A stretch of DNA of 42,314 nt from Polymyxa betae (GCA_003693705.1 RBZT01000854.1:1-42314); one strand, 5' to 3'; counted from the stretch's first letter, positions 1-11,430 are shown. The notes: generated by a model from the letters alone, not told the origin. Numbers and translations are program-made.

Positions 1-324
1 TTTATTGGGATTCAATATCAGGCCTCAAACCTCGTTCAGGCCCGTCAAGAGTAGTTCCGGACTTTCCGGACTCCGCGAGCGACTCACGCAGTCTCTGCCG
101 CCACTGGGACACCAGAGGCGAGAGTCGGCTCTCACAGTGGCAATTCGGACTCCGTGGATACTTCCATAGGATCAGTCCGCAGGATCAATCCGCATCGTGG
201 ATTGACCCAGTTTCGTAATTGTCTCAGATTTGAGACAGCTATACTACACAGTCCATACTGGTAGTAATTACTGGTCTTATCGTTTATATAATCAGATAGT
301 ACGCACCATACTGCGTACGGAGGT

Positions 325-1527
325 TTAGAGAACCTCAAATCTGATACAGTTCCGGCCAAAACGCTGCAAGTCAATTCGACTCGCTGCCTTCTTTGTTCGA
401 CGTGGTTGCAATTTCATTACACCCACAAGAATGTCTTGAAGGTTCACAACCAGTTTATTATATTCAGGTATGGAGCGAGCCATCCATTGTGATGTCATCA
501 AAATTTGCTGCAATTCATTAGCCTTTTTTGGAATAGGCATATTTGTTTATGCTGCAATTCGCTGCGGATCATGTCTAACTCCCGTAGAACTAAATGTTCG
601 TCCACAATATTTAACTTCTTTTAAATAAAATTGACATTTCTCAATATTGAACTTCAAATTAAAGTTCTCAGCTAATTTCAAACTTCGACTGAGTATTTCG
701 AACCATGTTTGCTCACTATCAGCATAACCCATCAATCATCAATCCAAATGATTAGAGATTTATCTAGCATATCAGCGAATATTTCAGCCATTCGAGCCTG
801 AAATTGGGGAACCGAAATTTGAGCACCCTGAATGGATTGTGTTGGGGCAAATACAGCCCGATCTGTCATGAATGAAAATATATCTCGACACTTTTCATGT
901 AAAGGCATAATCCAAAAGCCTTTAAAAGCGTCAAGTATAAACCAAAATTTTGATCCCGAAAAAAATTGAACTATTGATTCAAGAAAAGGCATTGGCCATG
1001 CAGTAGATTCACATTGAGCGTTAACATCTCCAAGATCTACTACCATCCTGAATCCCTTCTCTTTTTTTACAACTTGAACAGGACTTGCCCTTCTGCATTA
1101 TAATTCTCGTTTATAAGTCCATATTTCAGAAGTGAGTCTGTGAATTCTTTCCATTAATCAATCTGCTCTTTAGTATATTGGCGAGCTTTGCAACGAATTG
1201 CCTTGGCAGAAGGTGGAAATTTGTTCAAAACGGAATAACAGATGCTGGTGCATCAGGCCCTAGCTTTATATGAAAAACAATTTGTCGAAGCAATAAAAGC
1301 TCCAGCAATTTATCCTCATAATTCGCATCCAATTGATGTCTTCGATAGGTTCGAGGATCCTGAACTTTGCCATTGCATCGATGTGTGATGCAATAACAAA
1401 ACATTTGCATGCCATTACGTGTACGTTTAGGCCTGGACTTGGGAAGCGTGGAGGTTAAAATCAAAGCTATATTAACGGCGTCAAGGAAAAAGTACAGTAT
1501 GTGATCTGGGGAAGACCTTAAAACCAA
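325..1527 (-). pseudogene. Ty3/gypsy reverse transcriptase region, decayed
   Basis: Remnant of an LTR retrotransposon polyprotein that copied element RNA into DNA. Reading leftwards, 1527-1225 ends in a linker with LGPDAPASVIP, the kind of segment found between protease and RT. The 1046-732 segment carries RT motifs (MVVDLGDVNA, AWPMPF, then IWIDD in place of the usual YxDD-like catalytic box). The 735-547 segment continues with GYADS and the KCQFYLKEVKYCGR block, and 540-325 gives the post-RT segment with MPIPKKANELQQ. At least three frame changes separate these pieces, near 1050-1220, 735 and 545. No RNase H, integrase or LTR is recognisable. The gypsy assignment rests on motif order and wording from memory of the family; breakage is visible directly. 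Confidence 0.75.
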
Positions 1528-2080
1528 CTGATTATTTAGAATGACTGGATGCTTTCAGAATTCTGACAGGTTTTATTGGCAAAGATTGGATGATTTCTGA
1601 GCACATTTCTTTAGCCAATTAATCTGAGCTCGTAACTTCTGTCCAGCTGTAGTCCAGCTGTAATTTCTAAATCAAATACTAAGTTGGCAAAAAGCTCCCG
1701 GCTTGTGCGAGCTCGTGATAAACGGATTCGAGCAATTGCGAGAGGCAGTCGTTCCCAAGTGTACTTCCGCTTGTACCCGGATTGCCTTGGGCTTCTTTTT
1801 TGTGTTTATAAGAAGCTTTACTCTTGTCGTCGGTGAGTTTCTCCAATAGATCTAAATTGTGTGATCATCCAAATTGCAATGAAAGTCGTTCAAAACGTCT
1901 CTAACCAGCGCGCACGATTTCAATTGTTGCTTGAGCATTAGGAAAATGCTGATTAATAGCGTTCAATCTCTGAATCCGCAACCAAATATTTCTTGTCCAT
2001 GCTAGATTGGTACTAGTCAGTTCAAATAGGATGCAATTTCGAGATTTTTACTTGAATTTTCGGATTTGTTCCCTCATCAG

Positions 2081-2690
2081 TCATCGTAAGGCATTTCTTT
2101 CATTGGATTTGCTATTAGGCGTGTCTAATTTTAATTTTTCGACGTGCGCTGCTGTCATCGGGCCTGTTTTCGGATGGTCTCTCCACATGTACCTTGGCCA
2201 GTATGCATCACGTTCATCCAAGAGGTGCTCATTCACAGTCTTTGCTCGTTTAGCTAGAGAAGTATTAACATCATTGCAAACTTGTACGACTCTATTTCTT
2301 ACCAGCTTTAGGCACATTTGCCTGGAGATTCTCAATTTCAGTAATGAAACGTAAATCCTTGTCTAATGTTTCTTCGATTTCTCCATCAGTTGCGACAATC
2401 TGGCTAGAATCGTTTGCTAGCAGTTGGCAGACCCGTACACAACGCTGAAGTTCCAAATCTATTTCTCGGTTATAGATCCCTCGCCGATGTTGACGCCTGT
2501 CATCCTCTTCCGTCAATAACTGGACTTTGGCAGCCGGTTTGCCATTCACGAAATAGATGACGATTGACCCTGGCGCGGCTGTTTCCATTTGTAATGTGCC
2601 TATAACCACAACTTTCGCGCGCAGTTCCACCCCTATAACTTCAAAGCTTACACCATCTGGACGAAAGCAATACTTTTGACGACCCAACAA
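2081..2690 (-). pseudogene. Unassigned coding remnant upstream of the gypsy pol
   Basis: Two minus-strand reading frames, 2690-2292 (132 aa) and 2335-2081 (84 aa), overlap and look like one protein broken by a frameshift. The first contains VIGTLQME and an acidic stretch with ITEIENLQANVP; the second is rich in charged residues and has WRDHPKTGPM. Their position and strand, 5' of the RT remnant, would suit the gag or gag-pol junction of the same element, but I see no zinc knuckle and no aspartic protease DTG/DSG. The function is therefore not assigned, and the link to the gypsy element is inferred from position only. Confidence 0.35.
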
Positions 2691-2935
2691 TAATCAACCA
2701 TAAAATCCCTGAAAGGAAAAACTGATCTGATAGTTAAAATAAATAGTAAGTTTCCATCAATCGCGACGCCTTATGCAGAAGCTGCTCTCAGTGCAAGTAC
2801 CGTGTTTGATTTCTGATGACGTTTTTGGTTGTTACACAGCGGACTACGCAATTTTTCTCATTGAGTTGGTATCCGTTTTGCTGACGTTCTTGAAACCGGT
2901 GGTGATCAGAGTTTCGAAACTGGTTTGGCAAAAGT

Positions 2936-3188
2936 GAGTGCACGGCGACATCCTGTCTCTTGAAATATCGCTTGTCCCTCATCCTGCCAGATACCCAAGA
3001 TCGACATAAACGTAGATGGGCGATGAGAAGCGTGCAGCTGACTTCGATGTAAAAGGAATCCTGTCCATACGGCCCGTTTCAGGGTGCTTAATACCGGTGG
3101 ATACTTTCCAATTACATCGAAGCCAGCTGCATAGTATCCAACCGAGTGAACGGCGACAGCCTGTCTCCTGAAACAACGGATGACCCTC
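2936..3188. repeat. Imperfect 45-bp direct repeat pair
   Basis: The copies at 2936-2980 and 3144-3188 both begin GAGTG(C/A)ACGGCGACA and match at about 37 of 45 positions by eye. They lie about 160 bp apart in a stretch without a convincing gene, and probably come from an old local duplication. Confidence 0.6.
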
Positions 3189-3189
3189 G

Positions 3190-4224
3190 GTTCGGTATAC
3201 GTGCTAATTGTGTCCCTGCCGAGCAGCAAGATGTGCATCACTTCACAAAACATGGATTGATCCTGGCGTGAAAAACTTCTAAATTCTGAATATTTCAGCA
3301 GTATGGTATTGTATAGATAACCTTGGATTTCATTTGCATAAATATATGTAATACAAGACTGTATTGTTTAAAAGTTGTCTGTATCGATTATTGGATAGAA
3401 ACCGAGGAGCAATCAATCGCTATTATATATCTGCTAAAGTCTACAAAAAACCACTGCATAAACATGCAAATCAGAACCCTGCTGGACCGCGTATTACTGC
3501 CTAATTCAGCTTTTATCTAAGAAAAAATGTGCAGAACTCCGCAGACGGAAATCTGCAATTACATGCCTTCAGTCTACGTATTCCTGCAAACATACCCGTA
3601 AAACATTGCGTGGCCAAACCTGCATATTTTGTGGAGGAATTTGCAGCCTGGATGCATGTAAAAGCAGCCTACGGCGTTCCGGTGATTAGATCTCCATTGA
3701 TTATGCATTAATTTCGTCGAGTAGGCTGGCTACATTCCACATGGGTTACAGGTGTTTTATGTTCTGGCTTTGACGGCTGTTTGATATGGGGAAGGCACAG
3801 CTTTCCTGGTTCGTAGAACGACGCTGAGATGAGCAGAGGATTACAGGAAAAGCTTCTGGATCCAGTCAAGACTTTGCAAGAAGGCTGTATTGCCACAGAC
3901 TCTGCATTTCCTGTTTCAAAAGATTTTTAAGGAAAAATTATCACTCCAATGAAAGATGGCGACCTAGAACGGGCGTCTCCTCAATGCCGCCTGGCCATGA
4001 TCGCGCTCAGCAACGCTATTACAGCAATCCGGCAGGCAGGTGAATGGGGAATGGGATCGGTTCCCAAAGTTTATAGGCAGCTGAACCAGCCCCTCCCCTA
4101 CTCTCCTGCAGCTAGAGAGCTGCAGTTGGCGAATATTTTTCGTCTCTACAATTTTCGAGTACGAAGGACTGGCATTAGCCAGATTAGATCCGTTCATTCC
4201 ATGTAAACAATTAACTGTTCAAAT
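3190..4224. other. No gene recognised
   Basis: Only short open frames without family resemblance occur here, on both strands (for example 3529-3711 plus and 3949-4206 plus, with a mirror frame at 3964-4197 minus). Several CTGCA/CTGCAAA-type words recur between 3480 and 3700. I see no RNA gene or element end. Confidence 0.4.
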
Positions 4225-7200
4225 TCATTGTTTTTCGACAGAGACTCCGAAGACTTTGGCCATCATCCTCATCATCATCTGTTGATTATTCGCGTCGCGG
4301 GTTGCCATCCTCTCTTCACGTTCTTCTCGAAGCTTCCGTCCTTCTGCTCGCGCTTCTTGTCGAATGGCTTCAGCGCATGCCATAGCTTCGTCGCGCTCTC
4401 GACGATACTCCAAACTTCTCGCCGCCTGACGCTCGTCTAGCATAATCATCATCTCCATCATATTGGATCCGTCATCAGACGATGTCATTTTTTCAATTGC
4501 CAAGTCGAGCTTTGATCGCCGGCTAGCAGTATGGCTCATGGTCACCGGTGAGGGCGTCTTCAAGTCTCCCATAGCTTTGACAGGGCGGTATTAGGCAACC
4601 CGCAGCGTGGAGAAGCAGCCCGAGGGGGGCTGAGTGCTGCTTTGGGGCGGGAAGGTTTTGCTGATGGGGCGGCAGATCCTTTTTTTGGCACAGCCATAAC
4701 AGCTGGCGGAGGCAAATGGGTGATTTGTGGTAACTGCTCTAGATCCGTCGAATCCTTGGTGAGATCAATGCCCAAATCGGATAATCTGAGTCGTGGTGAA
4801 TGACCGCAATGCCTTAGAGCATGTTAACCGGGCGCAGTTATCGTTATCGTTATCGGTATATTTGAGGATAACGATAACGAAATTGCGCACCGCGACATTA
4901 GGGGGTATCAAAGTTGGCTTCTCGCAAAAAATTAAAGCGCTCTAATTTTTTTAAAGCACCTGCCAATGTGCTTTAAAAATCTGCTTTAATGGCTTGCTTT
5001 AATTGGTCTTTTCAAGCCTCGGAATGCGCAAGTTTGATACCCCCTATTGTTTTGTTTTAATAGAGGCAATTACATTTAACGAATCGTAATATCGCGCATT
5101 AAATCTGAGGTTCTGTCTGACGATTTCGTTTATCACGGTAGGAGAGGCTAGAATCCAATCCCAGGAAAGGCAGAAGGGGCCGGGCAAGGTTTCTGAAACA
5201 AAAGACTTTCAGCCTGTGGGAGATAGCAATATCGCCAAAGCTTAGAAATAGGTCACTCTTGATGCTGCTGTAGGCACTGTCAAGATAGCAATGCTTATTA
5301 CAATCGAATTAGCGAAAGATTCTCAGCGTTGATGGGCGAAGCAAATCTGCAAGATCGTACCGCCGATGCGATAAAGAACCGATGGCTGAATTCAATTCAG
5401 AAGGCTTTACTGAAATTTACTGCTTGTGTGAACAAAACTGTCTCAGAGAATCATTCTGGATGGCAGATAGAGAATTACGTTAGTCTGGCGAAGCAGAAGT
5501 TTCAAGGTGAAACGGGAAAGCCCTTTATCCAGAGCTCTGCTGGCTGGAAGTCAAAAATCTGCCAAAATTCTGTATATCTACCGATTGGACGAGTCTGAAC
5601 AGGATGAAGACGATAGCTGCAATGAAAACGTGCCAGCAGAAGTTAAGCTTCCAGGATCGGTGTCGTCCAAACGCTCTTTGAAAATGACCCCTAGACCAGC
5701 ACTAGGTAAGAAAGCTGCGAAGAAGTTGAAATATGAAACTTCTGGGACGGCCAGTGCTGAGAAAGCCGCTTATTATAAGCGAATGGCCGTCAACGCAGAC
5801 GAGCGTACTGCTTTCCAAAATGAACGCTTCACTTCGTCGCTGTTTGCTTTGAATCTAGAATCTGAAGAAGACCGACGGTACCTCAAAATCAAACAGGAAG
5901 AGGCTCTGATTGATGCCGAACTAAACTTAGCTCGTAAGAAGCGGGCGTTGGCTGAGCTCCAGGCAGCAGGCGCAGGCAGCCATGATGAGGACGAAGATGA
6001 TGCTTGATTTATTATCATTAAATAATAAATCATGCTTAGGGTTCCGATCGGTGCCGTTCGGGTCGGGTACCGCCCTTCTACCGAAGCACATAATAGCTGA
6101 AAGTCTCAGAAAATCCCAAGATTCCTTATAGCAATTCATCTGCCGTTTCAACGATTTAAACGCATTCTTCAATCATCAAGGCACGTAAAGTGTCACGGTT
6201 GAGTCGATGACTGTGAAGATCAATAAAAATCACAATCACGACCGCGTTCATAAACAGCTCCACTGAGACCGATGAACCTGGGATAGAGAGAATAGATTTC
6301 CCAACTTCACTAAAACCCGATTGGATCGACCTAGGTGCCGTTGCAATGAAGGATGAGATACTTATCAACTTCGTCCATGATCTCACCGTTTAAGAAGAAA
6401 AGGTGTTGGTCCCATCTGTGTTTGTTTTGCTTATCTGATTATAAAACTGTCCCCTTGGGTTTATCGGCTGTTGAGCAATTCCCATTCGATCCGATCAACC
6501 TCGGTTCCAATTGCTGAATCAGGTGGTAATACTTTTGACCAAAGGCTACTGCCGGAGCTTTCACTCCGCAAAATGGGCTCGTAATGAGGTAATCGCTCTC
6601 GACAGGATCGAAAACTCCAATCCCCAGATTAGCGCGAAGGAAAGGTGCATTTACGGGGCACACTAGCATCAGCCCTTCGCTTACAAGTATGAAACATGAT
6701 TACAAGAAGGGTTTCAAAGTCGGCCACGCAGATTTCCAGCACTCACTATTCCTAGGCCGGTAGTGTCGGTAGTCGGGTCGGGTACCACCCATCTACCCGT
6801 ATCCGACCGGGAAACTACCGGAGCGCCGGTAGTCGGGTAGTACCGGTATCGATCGGAACCCTAATCATGCTTCTTCATTGCCAGCATGGTTCCATAAGTG
6901 CTCCCGAAGCTTCCGATGCATTGCAGCATCTTGTGTTCGGGTACATTTCGATCCCTGCTTCACTTTCAGTGAACACGAATCCTGACCTCCTAGCAGAAAG
7001 AGTAAATGGATGTTTCAGAGCATACCTACTGTGATTGATGTAATTGGAATCCAAAGCGTTCTGCTTCTCATAGTCCAGAATCATATTGTGAAGAATAACA
7101 CATGTCTTCTTGACTGAATACATGGCATCACGACACCACAGCATACATGGAGTCGTCAAAATATGGAATCGCGCTTGCAGCATTCCGAATGCTCTCTCGA

Positions 7201-8841
7201 TATCCTTCCGCTTGCCCTCCTGCATAGATGAAAATTTCTTCTCCTTTAGGGTTTTCGGATTGCTGATTGTTTTGACGAAGCAGTGATGGTTAGGATAAAT
7301 CCCATCGGCTAGACAGTATGGGATGGTGTATGTAGTCCCGTTTACCTGATTAGCAGTCATTGATTGAACAATCATAGGAAACAGGAAACCTTGTAGTTAA
7401 CAATCGGCGATCGGCCATTAATAGCATCGTGCAGAGGAGTTGACCGATCCAGGACGTTACTGTCGTTCAGCGAGCCTGGCATTCCAAAAAAAAGTGCCAA
7501 AACCGGCAAGAACGGTCAGCGACCGCCTCAAATACCACTGTTGACGTCCCGTCTTTGCCTGTGAACATTCCCGCCCAAGCAGAAGGGCCGTTTTCCAGGT
7601 CCAATGCATGCAGTCAATGGAACCAATGCATCCAGACCATCCTTGTCCATAGCTCTGATCTAGTAGTTTGTTTAGGTCTTGGAAAGTTGGTTTACGAAGA
7701 GCATGATCGCCATAGATTACCTCGATTGCAGCACAGAAGCGCATCATGGATTGTCGGGTCGTGACTTTGGACATTCGAAATTTGTCATCTTGCTGTTCTG
7801 CCGAAACCCCAGAAGCAAATATACGAACGACATTGCTAATCTTTTGTCGTGCACTGAGGCCTAATTGTTTACAGGCGTCCCGTTTCGGGATAAAATAATT
7901 GTCGTACTCATGCACTTTTTCAACGATCGTGTCACACAGGCCAATCGGAAGGCGAAACCGAGCTTTAAAATCTTCGGCATCATAAACTGGATTAGGACCC
8001 CAGTAATCCTCATGAAGAAGCAGATCGTAAAGGACTCCCCGACGATCTTTATTTGGAGATCGGCGTTTTCGGGTATTGCTGGCCTCTTCCTCGCTGGACG
8101 AATCATCCATAAGTTCCTGCATGATCATCTCGAGATCGCTACAATCCTCGCTGTCAGAATCATCTTGATTAGGACGAGATTGCTCCCAGAATGCATTTAG
8201 ATCCATTCTATCGCTCGATCGCCAGATTTAACGATTCGTCGATTTTTGAATACCGGTGCGAAACCCGCGCGAAATCGTTAAGCGTAGTCATTGATTTATT
8301 AAAACTATCGATAACGATACTTGCGCCCGGTAAACATGCTCTTACAAACCCAGATTACTGTTGGTTAGTGGTTGGGCTGTTTTCGTGGTAGGGAGGGGAG
8401 CATTTAGCGCTTGGCGCCAGAATATTGTTTTGAGAGTCGTCATCGAGATCGGCAACAGAGCACTCCCGATCGATGTCTCTGAACAATTGTTTCGCCCTAT
8501 TGATCTCAGGCGGACAGAACACGACGCCTGGATATCAGTGAATTGATTATACAGACAAATGGATGCTAAAAACTTTACCTGTCGGTTTTCTTATGTTTTT
8601 TAAGCTTGCAGCTTGCGATTGATTGTATCCCTTCACGAGGGGTCCACCCAGCAGGCAAGTTCCGATTGTACTCATGCGCTAAATTTGCCCATTTATTAGC
8701 ACCGAAAGGGAGCATCGCTTCGGCCAGAGTAAACGCCCCTGAACTCGGTGAGTATCAATCAACACTCCTGGAATGACGACACACACGATCAAGCTGTTCA
8801 GAGGACCAACCGGGTCCCCGTCCTGCCTTTGACTGCGACAT
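4225..8841 (-). CDS. Myb-like DNA-binding protein of the KPTG..CPPE type, spliced
   Basis: Probable DNA-binding protein. The ATG is at 8841. Exon 1 (8841-8787) gives GRGPGWSSEQLD. Exon 2 (8738-8579) gives LPFGANKWANLAHEYN, NLPAGW and the KPTG motif. Exon 3 (8527-8359) gives VVFCPPEINRAKQLFRDID and an acidic patch. Exon 4 starts at 4785 and ends in a Pro-rich stretch plus a long charged coiled coil (SRRSKLDLAIEKM, then RQAARSLEYRRERDEA). The introns are 48, 51 and, without the transposon, 45 nt. Intron 3 carries element A; its in-frame TAA at 8355-8357 lies inside the intron, so splicing 8359 to 4785 keeps the frame (codon CAA). Two single-base shifts remain, in the T6 run at 8596-8601 and near 4576. 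Similar W..YN..KPTG..CPPE..RAK proteins occur in fungi and oomycetes as far as I recall. It could be a host gene or a transposon-borne regulator. Confidence 0.6.
4835..4884. repeat. Subterminal hairpin of TTATCG repeats
   Basis: Just inside the left terminal repeat of element A, GCAGTTATCGTTATCGTTATC is followed after about 13 nt by GATAACGATAACGAAATTGC, forming a near-perfect hairpin. It could be a transposase or partner binding site. Only a shorter TATCGTTATCG version is present at the right end. Confidence 0.6.
5230..6007 (+). pseudogene. Myb/SANT-like partner protein of element A (broken)
   Basis: Probable DNA-binding partner of the element A transposase. Reading rightwards: DSNIAKA, stop, K, stop, VTLDAAVGT at about 5225-5285, then a frame change into QDSNAYYNRISERFSAL (about 5284-5335). 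Next comes RTADAIKNRWLNSI and the SGW..ENYVSLA block, then GKPF..SSAGWKS. This order (VSxDA..G..Q, YY.RI, RT..xxKNRW, GKPF..W) is that of plant-type SANT proteins with a NAM-associated C-terminus. The tail from 5558 is acidic and ends in a charged helix (RYLKIKQEEALIDAELNLAR). Lesions seen: two TAG codons, one of them probably replacing the conserved Trp of AKAW; a shift near 5284; and a shift that one fewer A in the A5 run at 5553-5557 would repair. It converges with the transposase, as in the other Harbinger elements here. Confidence 0.65.
6037..6863. mobile_element. Non-autonomous hAT derivative (827 bp)
   Basis: The ends are TAGGGTTCCGATCGGTGCCG (6037 on) and, reversed, TAGGGTTCCGATCGATACCG (6863 back), 18 of 20 matching. 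They are flanked by the 8-bp duplication ATCATGCT at 6029-6036 and 6864-6871, the hAT signature length. Inside, the minus frame 6386-6156 reads ILSIPGSSVSVE and later RLNRDTLRALM, a decayed hAT C-terminal dimerisation segment, so this is probably an internal-deletion derivative of a full hAT. The right half has several GGTAGTCGGGTCGGGTACC-like inverted words near 6750-6850. It lies in element A just past the transposase stop codon. Confidence 0.88.
6875..8206 (-). CDS. PIF/Harbinger DDE transposase of element A
   Basis: Nuclease of the DDE_Tnp_4/ALP1-like type that would cut and rejoin element A. The ATG at 8206 opens an acidic N-terminus (DSDSEDCSDLEM), followed by a helical region (LGLSARQKISNVVRIFASG). 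The first catalytic Asp is in GSIDCMHW, the second in CLADGIYP and the Glu in IERAFGMLQARF, then LHNMIL. Pieces in between (AWAGMFTGKDG, GMPGSLNDSNVLDRS) are found by changing frame at the T4 run 7591-7594 and the A8 run 7486-7493. An intron with GT at the end of VNYK and acceptor TAATCAG (about 7394-7345) rejoins VNYK to VNGTTY. All three catalytic residues are present, so with the two homopolymer shifts resolved this could be active. The stop is a few bases before the hAT derivative's duplication. Confidence 0.82.
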
Positions 8842-9137
8842 TTGTTAACGGGGAGTCGATTTAGCAAGCAGCTCCAGCGCGAGGACGTTCAGACAGACAG
8901 AAAACCCTAGCCTAACACTGTAAATGCCGCAAGAAAGTCCGAGCGTGGCCTCCAAAATGCGACGCGCAGCCCGCCGCATTTTATTGAATTTGTCGAGACC
9001 TGTATTTAGTCTCAACAAATATATGTAATGTTTGTTTGCGAGAGGCTGCGCGACCGTTTTGCAGCGCTTTTGGGCATCGCGCATTTTTCCAAATACGCGA
9101 TTTCTGGAGGTCTTCCATAGGGGTGTCAGATTCGACA

Positions 9138-9256
9138 ATATAGTCGACTACAGTCGACTACAGTCGTCTCAGTCAGCTGAGTTTCAGTCGACAGTGCCCA
9201 GTCGACTTCTAGTCAGCATATCTTCTAGTTGACTCAAGTCGACTAAAGTCGACTAA
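9138..9256. repeat. GTCGAC subterminal cluster, left end of hAT 1
   Basis: Six GTCGAC (palindromic AGTCGACT-type) words lie within about 120 bp, plus degenerate copies. Clusters of short repeats just inside hAT ends commonly bind the transposase. Confidence 0.75.
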
Positions 9257-9290
9257 AAATGAGTAAGCAAAAGTTCATTTTATTTAAAAT

Positions 9291-11430
9291 CTACTTCAAA
9301 AAACTGAGAAATGACTTCATTTCGCAAATTGCTTGCACAGCATCGTCGCCCAACCGTGCACGTGTTTTGCTGACAACCGTTCCAGCGCGTGCAAAAAACC
9401 ACCTCACTCGGAACTGAAGTGGCTGTTACTCCTAGATATTCCCTTGCCATAAACGCCACCCTGGGAAATAAGGCCGAATTGAGCTTAAACCACATTAAAA
9501 CATCGTGGGAGCTTTGATCCAATTTCATTCGGGCATAAGAGAACCAACGTTCTAGTTCGTTTTGCAATGGTTCAGGCGACTGAGCATCACCACTGCTTCC
9601 TTCATCTTCGTCGAATATATCCATAAAACTATCCATTAAGGTGCAGGCATATTCCCACTTTGGGCCTCGGCAGTCTCAGCAGCTTGCTTTCTTGCGGAAT
9701 AACACTCGTATTGAGCTGTGTAAAAGGCATCATATTCGCGTAAGACCAGAAATATAACAGTTGATTGGGACAGGCCCATTTTGTTGAGATATCCTTTGAT
9801 GCGCGGATCTAGCACTGCTGCGATCTGAACATGGCTCTGGTTGATCTTATCATAGTAATTCTCCATTTTTTATCCTGAATGGCTTTCGCCAATTTGATGG
9901 TCAATGTAGATTTAAAGCCATGCGCAGCTTGAATTGACTTTTTGACTTGCTGGAGAATGGTAAAGAATACAGGAAGTGACATTCCCGAAGTCGGATAATG
10001 TGATGCAGACAGGAGAACAGTGGCGTCTTTGAATGGTTGAAGAAAATTGCAAAAAAAGTCTTGAACAGCATACCAGCTTTCAGCAGGAATTTCAGAAGCC
10101 AGAGTATCAGTAGGTGCAATGGTAAATTAACAGTAACCTACATGGCGCTCTCCAATTCTTCTAAGATGCTCTTCAATTGATGTTCGTAGCAGGACAAAGG
10201 AATTCAGCATAGACCATGTACTGTTCCATCGAGTTTCGACGTCCAACTCGAGGATTCGCCAAGTTATATTGAGAGAGGTACATAACGCCTTCAAAGCCTC
10301 CAACAGCTTTGGTGAGTCGGAAATTTTTTTGATGGTATACCGAAAATGACCGAGAGCAACATCAAGATTTCGACTGCACAACATTCCATGTTTGATGCCA
10401 AGCTGCAAAGTAGGGGCCATACAGGACAGAAGAAAAGCTGTATTCGCAACCCCCGATCCACCACCCATTGTGTACATCGTAGTTTGATGGTGATCTGCTG
10501 ATGCCTCGTCAGGGATTGCGAAGATATTTGCTTCATCAATGAGGTCTTGTAGTCGGCTGTTAATCCGCTGACACATTGTCTCGTTGTTGGAGGCGTTATC
10601 TGTAATCAGAGCCCAAACCGAGCTCAGTAGTCTGGAATCCATGTCCACAACTGCAGCTAGCAGATGGTCACCGAGTCTTTCACCAGTGTGGGGATACAGA
10701 ACCCTGACGAATCCGATTGAAACAGATTTCATTTCCCATGCATGATCGACATGGTGGGCGGTGACTACCATGTACCCTCGTTTAGCTGCTGATGTCCACA
10801 TATCCGTTGTTAGTCCCAATCTACGACCAGCAAGATCCTTTAGTAATTGTGCTCTCACGGACGACTTCAAATCAGCCCATCTCTTCATGACGCGATCTCG
10901 TACAGCGCTGCGTTTAGGTAGCACATATTCTTCTCTCAGGGCCTCACAGAATTCGATGAAATCACTCTGCTCTACTACGTTAAATGGTTGGGAATGGTTT
11001 ACAATCCAGTCGCAAAGCTTTCTGTCTGCATACTCTTTTTCGGCAGAAGACATGCTCGAGGAATTGAATTTACGTTTCAGAGGATTTGTAGACTTAGAAA
11101 AGTGCTTCATGCTTGCTTGATTGTTTTGCGCAGGTTGAAATATCTCGGAATGCTTTTGGCGCAGGTACAGGCCGAAATTCCCTGTATTCTTGATCTTCCA
11201 TTTTTGATCCAGCTTGTTTTGCTTGCAAATGGTGCAGAGCCATGGCTTGTCACTGTCTAATGGATCTTTGTGGATGAGAAGACATCGGATTGTCTGGAGC
11301 TTTTTCGAGATGGGGTTTGCGAGGGCGAAGACACCCTGGCAGTGTTATCGTCGTTTTCATCTTCGGTAATGCAGCTCAGATCGACCGGCTCGCTACAAGT
11401 GTCTGACGGCGCCGCAGACGATGACGACAT
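9291..11430 (-). CDS. hAT transposase 1 with BED finger
   Basis: hAT-superfamily transposase. The ATG at 11430 (MSSSSAAPSDTC) starts a Ser/acidic leader. One base short near 11270 it continues into a BED zinc finger, WLCTICKQNK..TGNFGLYLRQKH, where the first zinc His of the T.N.xxxHL block is Tyr (TAC for CAC). The catalytic half (11110-10127) has DFIEFC, LGLTTDMWTS, the ALITDNASNN block, then LDVETRWNSTW. A likely intron starts GTAGGT near 10143. The C-terminal RNase H part follows (AAVLDPRIKGYLNKMG), then the dimerisation domain (DVLMWFKLNSALFPRVAFMA). Two frame changes fall in T6 runs at 9866-9871 and 9393-9398. With one base fewer in the second, the frame reads SEVVFARAGTVVSK, the usual hAT ending, to the stop at 9291-9293. 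Nearly full length for the family. Confidence 0.85.

Larger units (their letters stand above)
4817..8341. mobile_element. PIF/Harbinger element A (3525 bp) in an intron
   Basis: The left end GAGCATGTTAACCGGGCGCA (4817 on) and the reverse complement of the right end (8341 back) match at 30 of 33 positions. The element is flanked by TTA on both sides (4814-4816 and 8342-8344), the classic PIF/Harbinger 3-bp target duplication. Inside are a Myb/SANT-like partner (plus) and a DDE transposase (minus), converging, with a small hAT derivative inserted between their 3' ends. The element sits inside a 45-nt intron of the Myb-like gene on the minus strand. Confidence 0.9.

Noticed and set aside
7555-8200. 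Plus-strand frames within element A
   Set aside because: They mirror the transposase on the other strand and disappear as independent genes once the DDE blocks are placed.
8845-9138. 97-aa minus frame upstream of the Myb-like gene
   Set aside because: It runs into the hAT 1 end, has no motif, and coincides with what should be the promoter of the Myb-like gene.
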